A DNA stretch of 30,489 bases from an uncultured Corynebacterium sp. (lineage in GTDB: Bacteria; Actinomycetota; Actinomycetes; Mycobacteriales; Mycobacteriaceae): the NCBI RefSeq assembly GCF_946222835.1, contig NZ_CAMIHD010000018.1, positions 1-30,489 on the forward strand, read 5' to 3'. The notes beneath the pieces are model-generated. The model saw only the letters and a program-made list of their open reading frames with translations, made no database searches and had not been told where the DNA came from. The position numbers and the translations under genes were made by a program. Positions within the stretch are counted from its first letter, which is position 1. The number at the start of each line of letters is the position of its first letter. This document shows, piece by piece, positions 30,024 through 30,489 of the stretch.

Positions 30024-30046
30024 TGTGCTCAATCAATTATAGCACA
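30024..30046 (-). promoter_or_regulatory. Promoter and operator candidate of the Fic module
   Basis: On the minus strand the -10 is TATAAT (30036-30041), with an extended TG just upstream (TGCTATAAT). An inverted repeat TGTGCT/AGCACA (30024-30029 and 30041-30046) overlaps the -10, a likely autoregulation site. The -35 is weak, which an extended -10 tolerates. Confidence 0.6.
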
Positions 30047-30082
30047 GTGAAGTAATAAACGATATGACAGGTTACTTTTATG

Positions 30083-30489
30083 TTAAAGGTGTCTGGACTG
30101 GGAACGTTTCGTATTCTCATCCATGGTCGCGACGTTGCGTTGTGGTGCGGGGTTTCTATTCTGACTACGGGCTTGTTGTTGAGCACCCTCGACAAGGGAC
30201 TTTTCCTTCCGTATGCGGTCAACCGGGCGAGCCCCACGTTGCAGGGCCAGCATGTCTCGACGCTCTGCCTTATCGAGCCGGGCCTGGTTCTTGCTCTCAT
30301 CAGCGTCGGGACGGGTCACCCGCGTGGCCGGGTTCTCTTCCCTGACTTGGGCGTAGGAGTCATAGGCTTCTTGGGTGGACTGGTGTGCGGTCTCTAGCGC
30401 CTGCCCGGTTTCTTGGGCCCGCTGGTGGGCGGTCTCCAGTGCCTCGTCGGCCTCGGCCAGGGTGGTTTTCTGCGCGGAGTAGGTATCGT
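30083..30489 (-). CDS. C-terminal part of a coiled-coil protein, possibly the relaxase
   Basis: The frame enters from beyond the right edge and gives the last 134 complete residues. It begins with a long heptad-like, Ala/Glu/Gln-rich helix (TTLAEADEALETAHQRAQETGQALETAHQSTQEAYDSYAQVREE), continues with a Lys/Arg-rich stretch (KAERRDMLALQRGARPVDRIRKEK) and finishes in a polar tail. Long coiled-coil, basic tails of this type close MobF/TraA-like relaxases and mobilisation proteins in actinobacterial plasmids, and a relaxase is otherwise missing from this set. The identity cannot be settled from the tail alone. Confidence 0.7.
   Translation of the reverse strand, partial: DTYSAQKTTLAEADEALETAHQRAQETGQALETAHQSTQEAYDSYAQVREENPATRVTRPDADESKNQARLDKAERRDMLALQRGARPVDRIRKEKSLVEGAQQQARSQNRNPAPQRNVATMDENTKRSQSRHL

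Overview
The window looks like about 30 kb of an actinobacterial conjugative plasmid or plasmid-like integrative element. The codons are GC-rich in the third position, GTG and TTG starts are common, and transfer genes are packed with ATGA and GTGA overlaps. The protein families (SCO6880-like, DUF4913, SLT+CHAP hydrolase, VirB4 and VirD4 ATPases) fit conjugation systems of Gram-positive actinobacteria. Micrococcales or a nearby order is my inference from style and families; nothing here fixes the genus.

Left accessory region (1-6450): a serine recombinase cut by the window edge; a divergent pair of WYL-domain regulator and NmrA-like NAD(P)-binding protein; an IS481-family transposase; then single cargo genes: a SAM methyltransferase coupled to a small membrane ORF, a glycolipid-binding-domain protein, a GNAT acetyltransferase and a DUF3800-like protein. 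Hairpins follow several of these genes.

Maintenance region (6450-10370): read right to left, a small ribbon-helix-helix (Cop-like) protein, a structured leader, a replication initiator candidate, ParA, a ParG-like DNA-binding protein, SSB, a small membrane protein and a 42-residue protein. A palindromic motif (core TACCCACATTTGTGG) recurs upstream of parA, inside the parG-like gene and over the predicted ssb promoter, so partition and the ssb operon probably share a regulator. The ribosome-binding site of rep lies in a hairpin.

Middle (10370-13050): an HTH-type regulator with a multi-pass membrane protein downstream, a convergent PAP2-like membrane protein, and an ArsR-like winged-helix regulator divergent from the transfer operon.

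Transfer operon (13158-27050, plus strand): sortase-like protein, Pro-rich cell-wall protein with a degenerate sorting signal, SLT+CHAP peptidoglycan hydrolase, lipoprotein, VirB8-like small membrane protein, a 493-residue membrane-anchored protein, an MRP/ParA-like remnant, a pilin-like protein followed by a strong stem-loop, a TrbL/VirB6-like channel protein, an SCO6880-like protein, a microprotein, VirB4 ATPase, VirD4 coupling ATPase and a DUF4913 protein. Together these would cut and decorate the wall, build a channel and feed DNA to it.

Right end (27050-30489): a membrane protein that seems to start at ATT behind a perfect AGGAGG, a convergent membrane protein, a class I Fic toxin with its VbhA-like antitoxin, and the C-terminal end of a coiled-coil protein entering from the right, possibly the relaxase. 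The best candidates for something new are the shared par/ssb operator, the sortase/wall-protein pair at the head of the transfer operon, and the pair of unknown membrane proteins beside the Fic module.
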